Shown: in pieces, positions 9,751 through 21,310 of the stretch
Layout of the letters: every line of letters starts with the position of its first letter
How positions within the stretch are numbered: position 1 is the stretch's first letter
Assembly: GCA_965240325.2 (NCBI GenBank)
Contig: OZ251223.1
Location: forward strand, 4,340,001-4,404,000
Direction: 5' to 3'
Origin: Rebecca billardiae RCC1528
Taxonomy: Eukaryota; Haptophyta
Length of the DNA: 64,000 bases
Notes under the pieces: model-generated
The model's input: the letters and a program-made list of their open reading frames with translations, nothing else
What the model was told of the DNA's origin: nothing
Database searches by the model: none
Translations under genes and position numbers: made by a program

Positions 9751-10743
9751 ATGGCGGCGGCCGCGGATGACGAGTCGGCCTGGAAGCTGGTCGAGTCGGA
9801 GGATGCTGAGATCGTCGAGGTTGAGGATGCCACGGACAGTGCCGAGCTGGACGATGCGCTCGGCAAGGTGGCCGCATCCGTAACCTCGCCGCTGCGCCTC
9901 GTGGCGGACGGCTGCGCGCTGGGCCCAGCATTCGCCGTGAGCGAGCAGATCGGCACTCGAGTCGCCTCCCTCTCCCTCGGCTCCGCCGGCCTCGAGTCTT
10001 TTGCAGCCGAGCGACCGACGGCCCTCCTCGACCTGAACCTCTCGGCGAATTCGCTCGCCGTCGTGCCGCCCGCGCTCGGCGCCAGCTGCCCTCGGCTCCG
10101 CCGGCTCGACCTCTCCTTCTGCGCCGGCATTGACGTGCACCGGCCGGGCGCGTGGGACGGCCTGGGGCAGCTGGTGGTGCTGTCCCTCGAGGGCTGTGCG
10201 CTCGCTACGATCGCGCCCGACGAGGCGCATCTCGCGCCGCTCACCGCGCTGCGCGACCTGAGCGTCGCCGACAACGACCTCGACGACGTCGAGACGCTCG
10301 CCCCCATCCGCCAGCTGCCCGCGCTGCGCTCGCTCGACGCCTCGGAGAACCCGATGGTGGACGACCCCGGCACCTTCCGCAAGGCGGCGCTCGCGTACGG
10401 GCCGCAGCTCAAGCGCATCAACAACGACAACGTGGGCCGGCCGGGCGCCAGCGCGCAGGCCTGGGACCAGCTCGAGACCGCCGCCGAGAGGCAGGCTCGC
10501 GCCCAACGGCTGCAGGAGGACATCAGCGCCGACGGCCGCTCGCGCGAGGGGTGCAGCTGCATGTGGGGCAACGCGTGCGTCGAGGAGTACACGTGCCTGG
10601 TGTGGAGCAAGCGCGAGCTCGTCGCGGCGGCCGTGCGCGATGGGAAGCTCGACTCACGCAAGCTGCTCAACGCGGCCGCCACGCCTGCTGCGCTCAAGCA
10701 GGAGCTTCGCGCTGCTGGGATTGCGGCGAGCAGCGGCGATTGA
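9751..10743 (+). CDS. Leucine-rich repeat protein with C-terminal Cys cluster
   Basis: A single exon encodes 330 residues. An acidic N-terminus (residues 1-40, for example VESEDAEIVEVEDATDS) leads into about five SDS22-type LRRs at roughly 55-225 (LLDLNLSANSLAVVPP, LRRLDLSF, LVVLSLEGC, LRDLSVADNDL, LRSLDASENP). The array ends in an LRR-cap-like segment (TFRKAALAYGPQLKRINND). A helical stretch follows, then a cysteine cluster GCSCMWGNACVEEYTCLVW near 270-290, whose spacing I do not recognise. LRRs of this type bind proteins such as phosphatases, dynein light chains or tubulin cofactors; the partner here is unknown. The ATG at 9751 is chosen because the 12 upstream codons are not conserved-looking. 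Confidence 0.78.
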   Translation: MAAAADDESAWKLVESEDAEIVEVEDATDSAELDDALGKVAASVTSPLRLVADGCALGPAFAVSEQIGTRVASLSLGSAGLESFAAERPTALLDLNLSANSLAVVPPALGASCPRLRRLDLSFCAGIDVHRPGAWDGLGQLVVLSLEGCALATIAPDEAHLAPLTALRDLSVADNDLDDVETLAPIRQLPALRSLDASENPMVDDPGTFRKAALAYGPQLKRINNDNVGRPGASAQAWDQLETAAERQARAQRLQEDISADGRSREGCSCMWGNACVEEYTCLVWSKRELVAAAVRDGKLDSRKLLNAAATPAALKQELRAAGIAASSGD

Positions 10744-11166
10744 CGACCGATACTGCGTGCTGCAATTTCAGCAGCTGCGGCATCACTCCGTGAGGCCCGT
10801 CGCCGAGTGATCCGCCGATGCGATGATCGCGATGGCGCAACTACTGCGACCGAGTGTCTCATCGATATCGGACGTACAGAGCGTCTGCTGACACTGTCAG
10901 CGGCGTGACAGCAATTATTTAAAATATATTATATATAAAGTTTATAATTATATATATATATATTGGCGCGCGTGCTACGGTTATAATTTTAATGGCGCGG
11001 TCGAGTGGCTCGTGCGTATGCCAGTACTCAGTATAGCTTACAATACCAGTAAATATCTATCACTTGCGCGTCGTACGTCACTCTCTCTCTCATCTCTCTA
11101 TAGAAAGTGAGATCGAGAGAGAGAAAGTCCGAGAGAGATCATCATCAGTGTCAATCGTCATCAGTA
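10744..11166. other. Intergenic, convergent 3' ends
   Basis: The LRR gene and Kae1 converge here. A TA-rich stretch at 10915-10965 and a CT-run/GA-run pair at 11080-11135 (able to pair with each other) are the only structure. No gene is seen. Confidence 0.5.
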
Positions 11167-12201
11167 TCAGTCGTCGCGCCACAGGACATGCACCTCGTCT
11201 GTGCGGAAGCGCTGCGTGCACGTGAGCTCACTCCACGGCACCGCGGAACGCGAGCGCGCGTACTCGACGAGCCCCGTCCAGCCGATCATGGCTCCGTTGT
11301 CGACGCAGTAGCGCTCGTCCATGGCGCACAGCTCGGCGTCGCGCTCGCTGCACATCTCGCGCATCATGGTCTGCAGCCGCTCGTTGCACCCCACCCCGCC
11401 GACGAGGAGGACGCTCGTGCCGCCGCAGTGCGCCAGCGCGCGCTCGGTGATCTCGACGAGCATGGCGAAGACGGTCTCTTGCAGCGAGTAGCACAGGTCG
11501 GCGACAGTCGCCTCCCCGGACTCGAGCATGCCGGGCGCCGAGGCGGAGATGTTGGTCAGGATGCCCGAGAAGGACACGTCCATCCCAGTGACGCCGTAGG
11601 GCAGCTCGAGCAGCTTGGTGCCGCGCTTCGCCTCCTGCTCGATGTTGTACCCGGGCGAGGGGTCGTTCGAGAGCCCGAGCACGCGCGCGAAGCGGTCGAG
11701 CATGTTGCCGACGGCGATGTCGATGGTCTCGCCGAAGATGTGATACCGCTGATTCAGGTACGCGATCACCTGCGTGTTCCCACCGCTGACGTACAGCACA
11801 ACCGGGTTGCGCGCGCCGGTGGCGCACCGGCCCATCTCGATGTGCGCGACGCAGTGATTCACCGGGACGAGCGGCTTGCGCCAGAGGGCGGCGAGCGTGC
11901 GCGCCGCGACGGCGGCCGCGCGCAGGGGCGCCCCCATCCCGGGCCCCTTCGTGTAGCACAGAATGTCCACGTCCGCCAGGGTGAGCTTCGCCTCCTTGAG
12001 CGCCGCCTCCGTCAGCTCGACCACGTGCTGCTGGTGGTGCACCGCCGTCTCGCGCGGGAGGAAGCCCTGGCCGGGCGGCGTGACGAACGTGCGACGCGGA
12101 TTGGCGAGGATCGCGCCGTCCTCGCGAACCACGCCGACGCCAATCTTGTTCGCACTGCCCTCGAAGCCTAGGGCGACCAGCGGCCTCGGCTGCGCGGCCA
12201 T
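11167..12201 (-). CDS. KEOPS complex catalytic subunit Kae1/OSGEP (tRNA t6A37 threonylcarbamoyltransferase)
   Basis: A single exon encodes 344 residues, close to the usual 335. The protein belongs to the ASKHA fold Kae1/TsaD/Qri7 family, which transfers the threonylcarbamoyl group to A37 of ANN-decoding tRNAs. Visible signatures are the opening [18 protein letters not shown], the [11 protein letters not shown] block, the metal ligands His116 and His120 in [11 protein letters not shown], the phosphate loop [11 protein letters not shown], and the C-terminal GGVGCNERL and [12 protein letters not shown] motifs. It has no organellar presequence, so it is the cytosolic/nuclear Kae1 form and not mitochondrial Qri7. 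It starts 203 bp from a divergent membrane protein gene. Confidence 0.96.
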   Translation of the reverse strand: MAAQPRPLVALGFEGSANKIGVGVVREDGAILANPRRTFVTPPGQGFLPRETAVHHQQHVVELTEAALKEAKLTLADVDILCYTKGPGMGAPLRAAAVAARTLAALWRKPLVPVNHCVAHIEMGRCATGARNPVVLYVSGGNTQVIAYLNQRYHIFGETIDIAVGNMLDRFARVLGLSNDPSPGYNIEQEAKRGTKLLELPYGVTGMDVSFSGILTNISASAPGMLESGEATVADLCYSLQETVFAMLVEITERALAHCGGTSVLLVGGVGCNERLQTMMREMCSERDAELCAMDERYCVDNGAMIGWTGLVEYARSRSAVPWSELTCTQRFRTDEVHVLWRDD

Positions 12202-12404
12202 TGCTGCGCGCCCACCCGATCGGCCGATCCTGTATTCCTGATGTTCGGTTCTGATGAAGCGTCTCAAGCGCGCAAGTTGAAAGTGTTGCACCGGACTGCA
12301 TGCAGCCAAGCCAAGCGCCCAAAACAGCTGAGGGCCGGAGCCGGCGTCGAAAGCCGGTCCCGCGGCGGCGCGGTCCTTGCCCCTCCGCTGGGCGAGCGGC
12401 AAGC
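12202..12404. promoter_or_regulatory. 203-bp divergent promoter (Kae1 / membrane protein)
   Basis: It lies between two divergent start codons. No specific promoter element is recognised. Confidence 0.5.
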
Positions 12405-13661
12405 ATGGTGCGCGTGAAGAAGCTCCAGCTGAGCGAGCAGCACTACGCTGACTACTCGACCAAGATCGACGGGCGCACGACCTACTCTGCGTAGGACTAC
12501 TATGCCATGGCCATCACGGCCGTCCTCCTCATCTTCGGCCTTCCCGTCCTGGCGATCGTGGCCATGTTCCTCCTCGTGCCGATGCTCATTCTGAACTGCT
12601 ACCAGGCGGCGGTCCGTGGGCCAGTGGACAGGTTGGACCGCAAGTCGTGTGCCTTCGCGTTGATGCACATCGTCGTCGTCGTCCTTGCTTCGCCCGCGAT
12701 CGCGACCATCGCCCTGTGGGTGCTCATCATCCGCATCGTCAAGTTTGTGCTGTGCGCCCCTGTCGGCCTCATCTGCGGGTGCTCGTCGTCCGAGTCGCGG
12801 GCCGCGGCGCGAGACTTTGGCGGGCGCCCAGGCGTCGTGGACAGCAACGGCCAGGGCCGCTCGCCGATCGACGGGCTGGCACGCCAGTTTGGCGGCCCGT
12901 TCCCCACTGGCGACGTCGTCGTGTGCATGATGGGAGGTCTGCATCGCCAGGGCTTCATCGACACGTACCTCGCCGTCACGCTCATGTTCTACTTCATGCC
13001 GGTGTACAAGCTCGTCGTGATGGCGAACCCGTGGCTGTACGATCTGAAGGAGCTGTACACGAACCAGTGGTCCGCGCCCATCGACGCCAACGCCGACCAG
13101 CGCATCGACTCGCGTGACGCCCTGGCCATCCGCAGGCTGCTGCGCGACCAGATCTGCCGCCCGAAGCTCAAGGAGATGAACCGCCGCCTCACGGACACGT
13201 GGCCCTTCCACGGCTTCTACCCGTACCCGCCCGCGGAGCGCACGAGCCGCACGCACGTGGGCCTCCAGTTCTCGGATGGCACGCCCATGCTCTCGCTCTT
13301 CACTCACACGGCGCACCCGTCCGACCTCGCCGACCCGGAGCTGCGCAACATCCCCGGCCACACGCCACGGAGCGAGCACGCCAACTTCACCATCTCGTCC
13401 GTGTACCTCCAGCGCTGGAACCCGTTCCATCACCTCACCGGCTACGTGGAGGTGAACGTGCGCAACGATGGCGGCGTGGAGCACCCGATGTGGCTGCTCG
13501 TCGACGTCGAGGGCTCCAAGCTGCACACATCCAACATCGTCGGCATGAACAAGCTCTTCGTGCGCCTCGGCGTCCGGTTCGCAAACTACACACGCCATCA
13601 GCCCGAGTTCGCGAATGGCCGGGTCCAGTCAGGCGGCGGCACGCAGTCATCAGCGGCATGA
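12405..13661 (+). CDS. Polytopic membrane protein with dockerin/EF-hand-like loop; in-frame TAG after codon 29
   Basis: Two open stretches share one frame: 12405-12491 ([20 protein letters not shown] onward, 29 codons) and the frame that restarts at ATG 12507 and runs to 13661 (384 codons). They are separated only by TAG (12492) and four sense codons reading D-Y-Y-A. Two long helices follow the second ATG ([20 protein letters not shown] and [20 protein letters not shown]), and another lies near 12955-13020. After it, [20 protein letters not shown] fits a calcium-binding dockerin/EF-hand loop (D-x-N-x-D-x-x-I-x-x-x-D). The C-terminal 150 residues look like a soluble domain. I do not recognise the family. 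Either translation starts at 12507 with an upstream ORF, or the TAG is a real nonsense change or a base-call error (TAC would restore Tyr). Confidence 0.7.
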
Positions 13662-14253
13662 ACTCAGACTCGGGCGCGGCGGCACGCAGTCATCAGCGGC
13701 CCGATCGGCGCGGACTCTACGGAGCCAATCAGTACTAGTAGGTGGGCCCACTGGCCACTGTGTGATTATAGTGACGCAGAGCGCGAGCTCATAGCGCGAT
13801 GTTTACTTTCGTCTCGAGCTGGATTCCAGCCCCAGGAGATGGCCCCTGGCCTGCCTGGTTAAAAAACCAGTGGTACATGCTGCAAATATAGGGAGTAACG
13901 GTGGTCCTGTTTACTTATTGGAAATGGCCTGTGACCAATGTAACGGCCATGTAACGGGCGTCTTAAACGTGATATATAGGGTCAACAGACGTCACTTTGA
14001 TATAGCACTTTGATGAGCTGATCATAGGTCTTCAGCAGCATGCACACCCATTGTCACATATACGGCGTATACGGGCACTGTGAGAATACGGGATAACGGC
14101 CGTTACACCCGTGCGTTACATATACACCGCCATGCTGATCAGCATGGCTGCCATAGTATTTCAGACTGTTTCAGACTGCTCTCGTAGCAGCCGTACGGCG
14201 TGCATGTGACACCTAAGAATTTTTCCAACCCTTCTACCCTGGAAGGATGAGTC
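13662..14253. other. Intergenic, lower-GC sequence
   Basis: Sequence is less GC-rich than the genes around it, with several short palindromes (for example ATGCTGATCAGCAT near 14131). No gene is recognised. Confidence 0.45.
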
Positions 14254-15490
14254 TTAAGGAGCCGTGGGCAAAGATTGAGCCGCACCGAGTCGCGGCGCCA
14301 GCCCGCCCGCCGTGGTCAAGGCAAGCAGGAGTGGTGCACGCGGCGCCGGGCCCATCCAGCAGCCCGCAGCGTAAACACGGCGGACAAGGTTCGTCGAGAG
14401 CTCATCTGTGGCGTTCAAGCCAGGCACTGCTATGCATCGAACGCCTTTTCTCGTGCCCCGACCTAACCGTTGCTCTACACTGCGACCAAGCTGTGTCCGA
14501 GCTGTCCTCAGCTGGACCGTCCTCTGCCTAACGGTGCGCAACGGCCGCTTCGTCGCAGCGCCGAGCTGGCTCGCCGTGGTGCACGCGCGCGCGTAGCGAT
14601 GTGCACTCATCACCGCTTCCTGCGTGGCAGCAGGGCGAGACATGGCTCGCAGGCAAGCTGGTACGCCTGCTGACCGTGCACCGGCGTCGGCGGCGCCACC
14701 AACGTGCTCGGGCAGGCTCACGAAGGGCTTCAAATCACTGGTGAACGCATAAACTGTACTGTCCGCAGCGAGCACGGCGCACAGCGGATGACCAAGCAGA
14801 GGCGGGGCGACTGCTGTGCGGCCGCGCGGGCGAGTAGCTGGGCTCTTGAGGTACGCGTAGAGCCACGACAGGGCTCAACAAGCGCATCAGCTGCGATCTA
14901 CCCGGCTTGACGCGCAGCCCGACCTCGTGCAATCGTGTGGCTCGAGGCCCTCCAAGGGGCTCGTAGCTTCCAAACACCTGAGGTGCGTCGGCACTGAGAG
15001 TTGAGTCGAGGCCGGGGAGGTAACAGACGGCACACGCATCCGCTTTGACCGCTGTTTGACCATCAGATCCTTCCCCAAGACGCCCACGATCATGCGAACA
15101 GCCATAGCGTTCGGTCACGCCGCACAGACTTCCGGGGACCTGACCGACGAGGCGGGTCTCTGCAGGGCCGCAGAAGTAGCTGGGCCTTGCCAGGATACCA
15201 TGTAGATGCTGTACCAGTAACGCTCCGGAGTGTACCAGTTCGTTCAAGGGTGTCCCAAGCTCGCGTTGTGCTCGCATTACAATCCTCAAAGCTGTTCCCG
15301 TGTTTGAACGCGCGACTGTCGGCGAGAGATGGCGGACCGGGAAGATGGGCCAAGGATGAACCGTTCGCATAGCTCGTTCCAGAGGGCTACGCAGCACGCC
15401 ACGGGCGTGCGGCGCAGCGTGCCTCGCATGGCAGACGGGCAAGCGCGGCGGGCAACGTGCTGACGACGCGCACAGGTCGATCCCGGTCAT
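14254..15490 (-). pseudogene. Possible frameshifted retroelement remnant
   Basis: Minus-strand frames 14735-15490 and 14254-14775 overlap and continue one another through frame changes. One short segment (HEVGLRVKPGRSQLM) resembles the stretch after the reverse-transcriptase active site in Ty3/gypsy-like elements. However, no clear catalytic motif, integrase or LTR is seen. The call is weak; the stretch may simply be noncoding. Confidence 0.2.
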
Positions 15491-16123
<633 letters not shown>

Positions 16124-16125
16124 CA

Positions 16126-16149
16126 GTTATAGGTTCCCTATAACGCCAC
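16126..16149 (+). repeat. Module J: short hairpin GTTATAGGTTCCCTATAAC plus GCCAC
   Basis: Eight-base arms around a three-base loop. The same 24 bp occur at 58976-58999, and a disrupted copy surrounds the TIR element at 56047-57978. Here J is followed by a short TA tract; at 58976 it is followed by M1. Confidence 0.8.
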
Positions 16150-16163
16150 ATATATATATATGA

Positions 16164-16944
16164 CTGATGATGATGATGACTTATATTATGACCACGAACC
16201 GTCGGACTCGCAGAGGATGAAATCAGGATGATGCTCGGACGAATTGCTCGGCTGCTGCGCTACCGCCTGCGCACGTAGATAGATATATAGTAGATCGATT
16301 GGCCCCGGCACGTACAGGATGAGCACGACGACTTATTGATACTGTATAACTGTAAGAGTTGATGAGTTATACGACGATTGAGATTCGTCTGCAAAGTGAC
16401 CCGCCGCAGGTAGTGGGGTCAGAGCTCCGACCGTTACACTCTCGGGTGCCACAATCTCCCGAAATCTCTTAGCACGAACGATCACACGGGTATTTACTTG
16501 GACGAACTAGTTAGTAGGCGTTAAGGCTTAATTCCAGGGTGTAGAATCCGCCTGTGCCAATTTCAGACTGCCAAAATGTGATCTAGACGGTGCGATTCTG
16601 GTGCAAATAGCGAGATCACCTTGGAGATCGTGTATCTCCCCTACTAATGTTGATGCCGAGATCGCGACGATATTCGGAGCAGTCGTATATCTCCAGTATG
16701 TGACGCATTTTCCCGCAAAACTTGTCAGCGTGACCCCAGCTCGTTTCAGGCGAATATTGACATCCCGAAGTTTGAGAGCCTCATCTCAAGACGACAGGAA
16801 GTTGGATTTTGGGCCACGCACCCCCCAGTGGGGCTCTGACCCCTCTACGCCGCAGGATGGGCTAGACGGACAGTGTCTCCGGGCCCGTGTCGGCGTGCGG
16901 GCAGCATACCGCACGCGCTGCTGCGGCAGTCGCGAGCTTGGTCG
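16164..16944. other. Intergenic, lower-GC
   Basis: Noncoding-looking, with composition closer to 50% GC than the 65-70% of flanking genes. The last 80 bp are the 3' flank of the aldo-keto reductase gene. Confidence 0.45.
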
Positions 16945-17820
16945 TTACCGCAGCACCGGGCCGCGCGCCGCCGTCGCGCTCATCGTGGAAAGCGTTCGCA
17001 TCTCCTCCTCACTCAGAACGAAGCTGTCCAGCTCGAGGTCCTGCTTGGCGAATGCCGCCGAAGCACCAGGGCTGGTGGCGAGGGGGCAGCCTTGCTGCGT
17101 AATCCAGCGAAGCGCGACCTGGGCAGTACTCTTCCCGACACGCTTGGCGATGGCCAAGAGCCGCGAGTCCGTCAGGTTCGTGTGCCGCAACGGCGAGTAC
17201 GCCTCGTACGTGATGCCGTGCGCTGCGCAGTGGGCGATGGTGGCGTCGTCGTGGAAGCCGACCGACATCCTGCACTGGTTGACGGCCGGGGGCACGCCGC
17301 CCATGGCCAGGACGGCGTTGATGTCGCCGATGTTGAAGTTGCTCACGCCGATGGCGCGCGTGAGGCCCCGCGCCCGCGCAATCTGGAGCGCGCGCCACGT
17401 CGCCTGCGTCCCGCGCACATCGTGCGCACACGGGTCGTGCATGAGCAGCAGGTCGACGTACTTGAGCTCGAGCTCCTTCAGGTCCTCGTACACGTACGCA
17501 AGGGCCTCCTCGGTGGTGTTCTGGCACAATATCTTGGTCGTCATGAAGTAGCGCTGGCGCGGGATCGCCGCCGTCTTCAGGTAGGCCGCGATCTGTGGCT
17601 GGTTCTTGTACATCCACGCGGTGTCGATTCCAACGCCGCCGAGGCGGAACCAAATGGCGAGATCCTCCGCGACGGTGCTGTTGTCATCGGGGTGGCCCAG
17701 GCTGACAAAGGGCATCATCACGCCGGGCGCGATCTGGACGGTGGACGCATCCACCGTGCCGTGCGCAACGCTTGCCAGCGCCAGGCAGCACGCGAGCACC
17801 ATCGCAAGGGTGGTCGCCAT
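16945..17820 (-). CDS. Aldo-keto reductase with signal peptide
   Basis: A single exon encodes 291 residues when started at MATTLAMVLACCLALASVAH, a clear signal peptide. A longer in-frame start at 18006 would overlap the divergent gene's ATG and is less likely. The AKR catalytic tetrad is complete: Asp66 and Tyr71 in GIDTAWMYKNQ, Lys96 in MTTKI, His128 in LLLMHDP. The NADPH-site segments AIGVSNFN, VNQCRMSVGFHDD and YSPLRHTNLTD follow the family order. The protein would reduce carbonyls of small metabolites inside the secretory system or, with a further transit signal, the plastid. The substrate cannot be told from sequence. The C-terminal substrate loop is short. Confidence 0.9.
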   Translation of the reverse strand: MATTLAMVLACCLALASVAHGTVDASTVQIAPGVMMPFVSLGHPDDNSTVAEDLAIWFRLGGVGIDTAWMYKNQPQIAAYLKTAAIPRQRYFMTTKILCQNTTEEALAYVYEDLKELELKYVDLLLMHDPCAHDVRGTQATWRALQIARARGLTRAIGVSNFNIGDINAVLAMGGVPPAVNQCRMSVGFHDDATIAHCAAHGITYEAYSPLRHTNLTDSRLLAIAKRVGKSTAQVALRWITQQGCPLATSPGASAAFAKQDLELDSFVLSEEEMRTLSTMSATAARGPVLR

Positions 17821-18004
17821 GGCGAGCGGCCGCTCCAGCTTGCGGGAGTCCGGAAGCGCCAGTGACGCCACCGCGAACTGGGCGTGGTCCAGCCGAGCGC
17901 GAGGGCGACGGTTGGTCGCCTTGCCGCCCATTGCGACGACGGGTGGCTCCGCAGCCCGAGCGAGCTTGCGACTACGGGCGCCGCGGGCGGCGTGAGAGTG
18001 TGTC
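17821..18004. promoter_or_regulatory. 184-bp divergent promoter (AKR / PUB-PHD)
   Basis: It lies between the preferred AKR start (17820, minus strand) and the ATG at 18005. The AKR frame stays open across it, so an N-terminally longer AKR cannot be excluded. Confidence 0.45.
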
Positions 18005-19087
18005 ATGGACGGGGACGCCTGCGCGTCCGGGCAGAAGCGCGCGCGCGAGGAGGACGGGGCTGCGGATGAGACGATGACGCTCATCCGCAAGCTCCGTGGC
18101 GAGTGCGGCGACGGTGCATCCTTTGTGCGCGCGCTGAGCACCATCTCGACCATGCTGTCCAACGTGCTCGAGCACCCGACAGAGGAGCGCTTCCGCACGG
18201 TGCGCCGGCAGAACGCCACGTTTCACAATCGCGTTGGCATGTACCCGTCGGCCGCGCCGCTGCTCCGAAGCCTCGGCTTCGAGGACGCATGGGCATCCGA
18301 TGGCCCACAGGACGGCGCTCCGACACACCTGGCGCTTGTGGAGTCCGACGCGAGCGTGCTGGCGCGCGGCCTCGTGCTCCTCGAGGCGTCCCGTCAGGCA
18401 GCCGAGCTCGTCGATCCTGCGGCGACCGGGGCGGAGGGCGCGCCTGCCTCGGCTAGGCCGTCGTACACGGTCGCCGAGGGCAAACGGCCCGCCTCTGCCG
18501 CTGGGCCGCGAGCCGCGGCAGACGCGCGCACTCCGGCTGCTGGCAGCGACTCGGCAGCAGCTGGCGCTGCCACGTCGCGTGGCCTTGCTGCGGACGGCAC
18601 GGCGGTGCCCGAGCTCAGCGACTTCTCGGCGGAGGGCATCGACAAGTTCTTCGAGCGCCTCGCCGGGCGGGAAGGCGAGAGCCTCGCTGACCTCGACGCC
18701 GGCTCGCACGCGGCGCTTGTGAGCACAGCGACTGAGGCGCTGCGCGTGTCCGCTGCGACGGCGAGTGCGCCCGCGCAGCGGCGTGCGAGTCACTGGCTGA
18801 GCGTGCTGCGCGAGCACGCGGCACTGATGGGCTGGGACGAGTGCGAGCCTGCGACGGGCGGCCCTGCCGCGCCCGATGAAGCTGCGGCTGACGACGATGC
18901 CGCCGCCGCGGTCGGCGAGGATGGCAACTTCGAGGCGTGCTCGCACTGCGGCCTGGGCGGCACGCTCATCTGCTGCGAAGGCTGCCCGCAGGTCTACCAC
19001 CCGGAGTGCCTCGGCGACTTTGCGCCGCCCCCGGACGACGACGGCGACTGGTACTGCCCGCAGTGCGCGAAGGCGCTGGGGATGTGA
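18005..19087 (+). CDS. PUB domain-PHD finger fusion protein
   Basis: A single exon encodes 360 residues. A Lys/Arg/Glu-rich start (QKRAREEDG) may be a nuclear signal. Residues about 30-120 fit a PUB/PUG domain: STISTMLSNVLEHPTEERFR, RRQNATFHNRV and LLRSLGFEDAW are its three conserved blocks. PUB domains bind the tail of p97/Cdc48. A disordered Ala-rich linker and a second helical region (about 200-280) follow. The C-terminus is a PHD finger at about 312-355 (CSHCGLGGTLICCEGC, YHPECLGDF, WYCPQC) with the full Cys4-His-Cys3 zinc ligands and the Trp of histone H3 readers. A reader that recruits Cdc48 to chromatin is a natural inference. It is not one of the well-known PHD architectures. Confidence 0.85.
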   Translation: MDGDACASGQKRAREEDGAADETMTLIRKLRGECGDGASFVRALSTISTMLSNVLEHPTEERFRTVRRQNATFHNRVGMYPSAAPLLRSLGFEDAWASDGPQDGAPTHLALVESDASVLARGLVLLEASRQAAELVDPAATGAEGAPASARPSYTVAEGKRPASAAGPRAAADARTPAAGSDSAAAGAATSRGLAADGTAVPELSDFSAEGIDKFFERLAGREGESLADLDAGSHAALVSTATEALRVSAATASAPAQRRASHWLSVLREHAALMGWDECEPATGGPAAPDEAAADDDAAAAVGEDGNFEACSHCGLGGTLICCEGCPQVYHPECLGDFAPPPDDDGDWYCPQCAKALGM

Positions 19088-20123
19088 TCGCGCCTGCCAC
19101 AATTCCGCAGGCGGCCGTGGACGGAGGCCAGCCGATGTCCGTGGCACGGCGCGGTCCGAGCAGCGCAATCCGCGCAGCGCCAGCGGCCCCGCTGGCACCC
19201 GCCCGTGCCCGTGGCCACGCGCACACGACGTGGCAACGACGACACAGGCGCGGACACTGTGCTGCCATATGTGCGCACCGCCGCAAGTATTCACTTCTTG
19301 GACTTGGATTCGCCCCGACTGTTCTTACCTGGCATTCCGGTTACATCCTGACGAGCCAGGCACGGCCTCACTCACGGGACTCAATGCCAACGGTCCGGCA
19401 CGGTCCCGCCGAAGGCGGGTCCTCCTTCGCCTATCCGGCGCCGTCACGCCGCGCGTCAGGACGCTGCAGTCTGCTGCTCTGTGCTCAGACTAATCATTAC
19501 GACGATCACTAGCACGCCAGCCACCGTCGTGACCATCAGCACCGAGCACGCGGCCAGCGGCCCGGCCGGCGGCGGCCGCCGCCCGTCGGCCCGCCGGGGC
19601 CCGGGGCGGCCGGGGCGCCCGCCCGGCCCGGGGGGCGGGGCCGGGCCGCGTCGCCGTCGGTCCGGACATTGAGTGCGCGCTAGCAGAGTGAATCGTAGTA
19701 GTACTATATCGTCATCAGCGCGCGCAGTATTATTCGATCGATCGACGGTAGTCGCCCATGGACCACGACGATCACAGCAGACTACGAAACGCGCGCCAGA
19801 CGAATGAAACGGCGCCGTACGCCCGTACAGTCGACGTGACTCGACGTCGTCAGGACTCGCGCCTGCTCGGAGTCGGCTCGCGGTTCCGGAACGCAGCCGC
19901 CGCGGCTGCTCCGGCTGTAGCCATTGTAGGTAGAGTCCATCGAGAGCGACAGCGCCGCAACGGATCCACCGACGCCCTTGTCGACTGCGACGAGCGCGGA
20001 GCAGCAACGCCCCGGCCACAGCAGCCAGAGGCGACACTGCAGCAGACGGCTGCCCCGCCGCTCTGTGCTCTCGTCCGTTGTCGATGAGCCGAGGCGGTGG
20101 GCACCAACGGCGCGGCTAGCCCC
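19088..20123. other. Intergenic, convergent 3' ends
   Basis: About 1 kb between the PUB-PHD and epsin genes. A very GC-rich self-complementary block lies at 19550-19680. Frames here do not resemble proteins. Confidence 0.5.
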
Positions 20124-21275
20124 TCAGCGCCAGCCACCCATCTGCTGGCCGCCCATGCCGCCCATCTGTGGTGGGCCGCCCATGCCGCCCATTTGCTGGC
20201 CACCCATGCCGCCCATCTGTGGTGGGCCGCCCATGCCGCCCATTTGCTGGCCGCCCATGCCCATGCCGCCCTGCATGCCGCCCATTTGCTGGCCGCCCAT
20301 CATGCCGCCCTGCATGCCGCCCATCTGCGGCCCGCCCATGCCCATGCCGCCCGGCATGCCGCCCGACATGCCGCCCATAGGCGGCTGGCCGCCCATCATG
20401 CCGCCTTGCATGCCGCCCTGCATGCCGCCCGGCATGCCACCCATCTGCGGCGCGCCGCCCATCTGCGGCGCGCCGCCCATGCCGCCTGCGCGCGCAGGGG
20501 CGCGCCGTGAGGTGGCGCGCACGGATCACGTCAGGGTGCTGTGCCGACCGGCGTGTCGAGCACGCGCGTGCGCGCGTGCGCGCGCGTACCTCCGCCGAGG
20601 TTCATCCCGCCCATCTGCGCGGCCATCCCGCCCATCCCGCCGCCGCCCATCCCGCCGCCCATGCTGCCGCTGGGCTTGACGCCGCCCTGCTTGTTCATGG
20701 ACGCCATCGACGGCCCGGCCGGCTTCTTGGCCGTCTCGCCGCCCTTGTCGTGGGACTTGGTGATGTCGCCCAGGTTGACGAGCCCGGCGGAGAGATCGGC
20801 GAGCGATGCCGCCTTGGGGTCGGCCTTGGCGTCCGGCTTGGCCGGCTGCTGGGCCTGCGCACGCCACGGGCGCGGGCGGGCCGAGCCGCGCGCACGCGCG
20901 AGAGGCGAGGCGAGGCGAGGCGAGGAGGGTGAGGCGGCAACGCGCACAGGGGCGCGCGCGGCGCGCGCGAGGCAGCGCGCACCTCGCCGCCGCTCGCAGC
21001 CTCAAAATCGCCAAAGTCCGCGCCCGCTGCGCCATTCGTCGGCGCCATGACGGGCGAGGCGAGGCCCGAGCCGAAGGGCGAGCCGCCCATGCCCATCGGC
21101 TGCCCCTGCCCCTGCGCACCGGGGGACGAGAGAGGCGGCGCGGCCATGCCCGCACCCAGCGGCGTCGCCGGGCCCGACATGCCAAATGGGTCGGCTCCGC
21201 CGCCGCCCGCGGTGGGCGTGACGACCGGCGGGGGCGCCGCTGGCTGTGGCGCCGGCGCCGAGCCGAACGGGTCGA

Positions 21276-21310
<35 letters not shown>

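Noticed and set aside
16945-18006. Longer aldo-keto reductase starting at 18006
   Set aside because: It would overlap the ATG of the divergent PUB-PHD gene and bury the clear signal peptide that begins at 17820.
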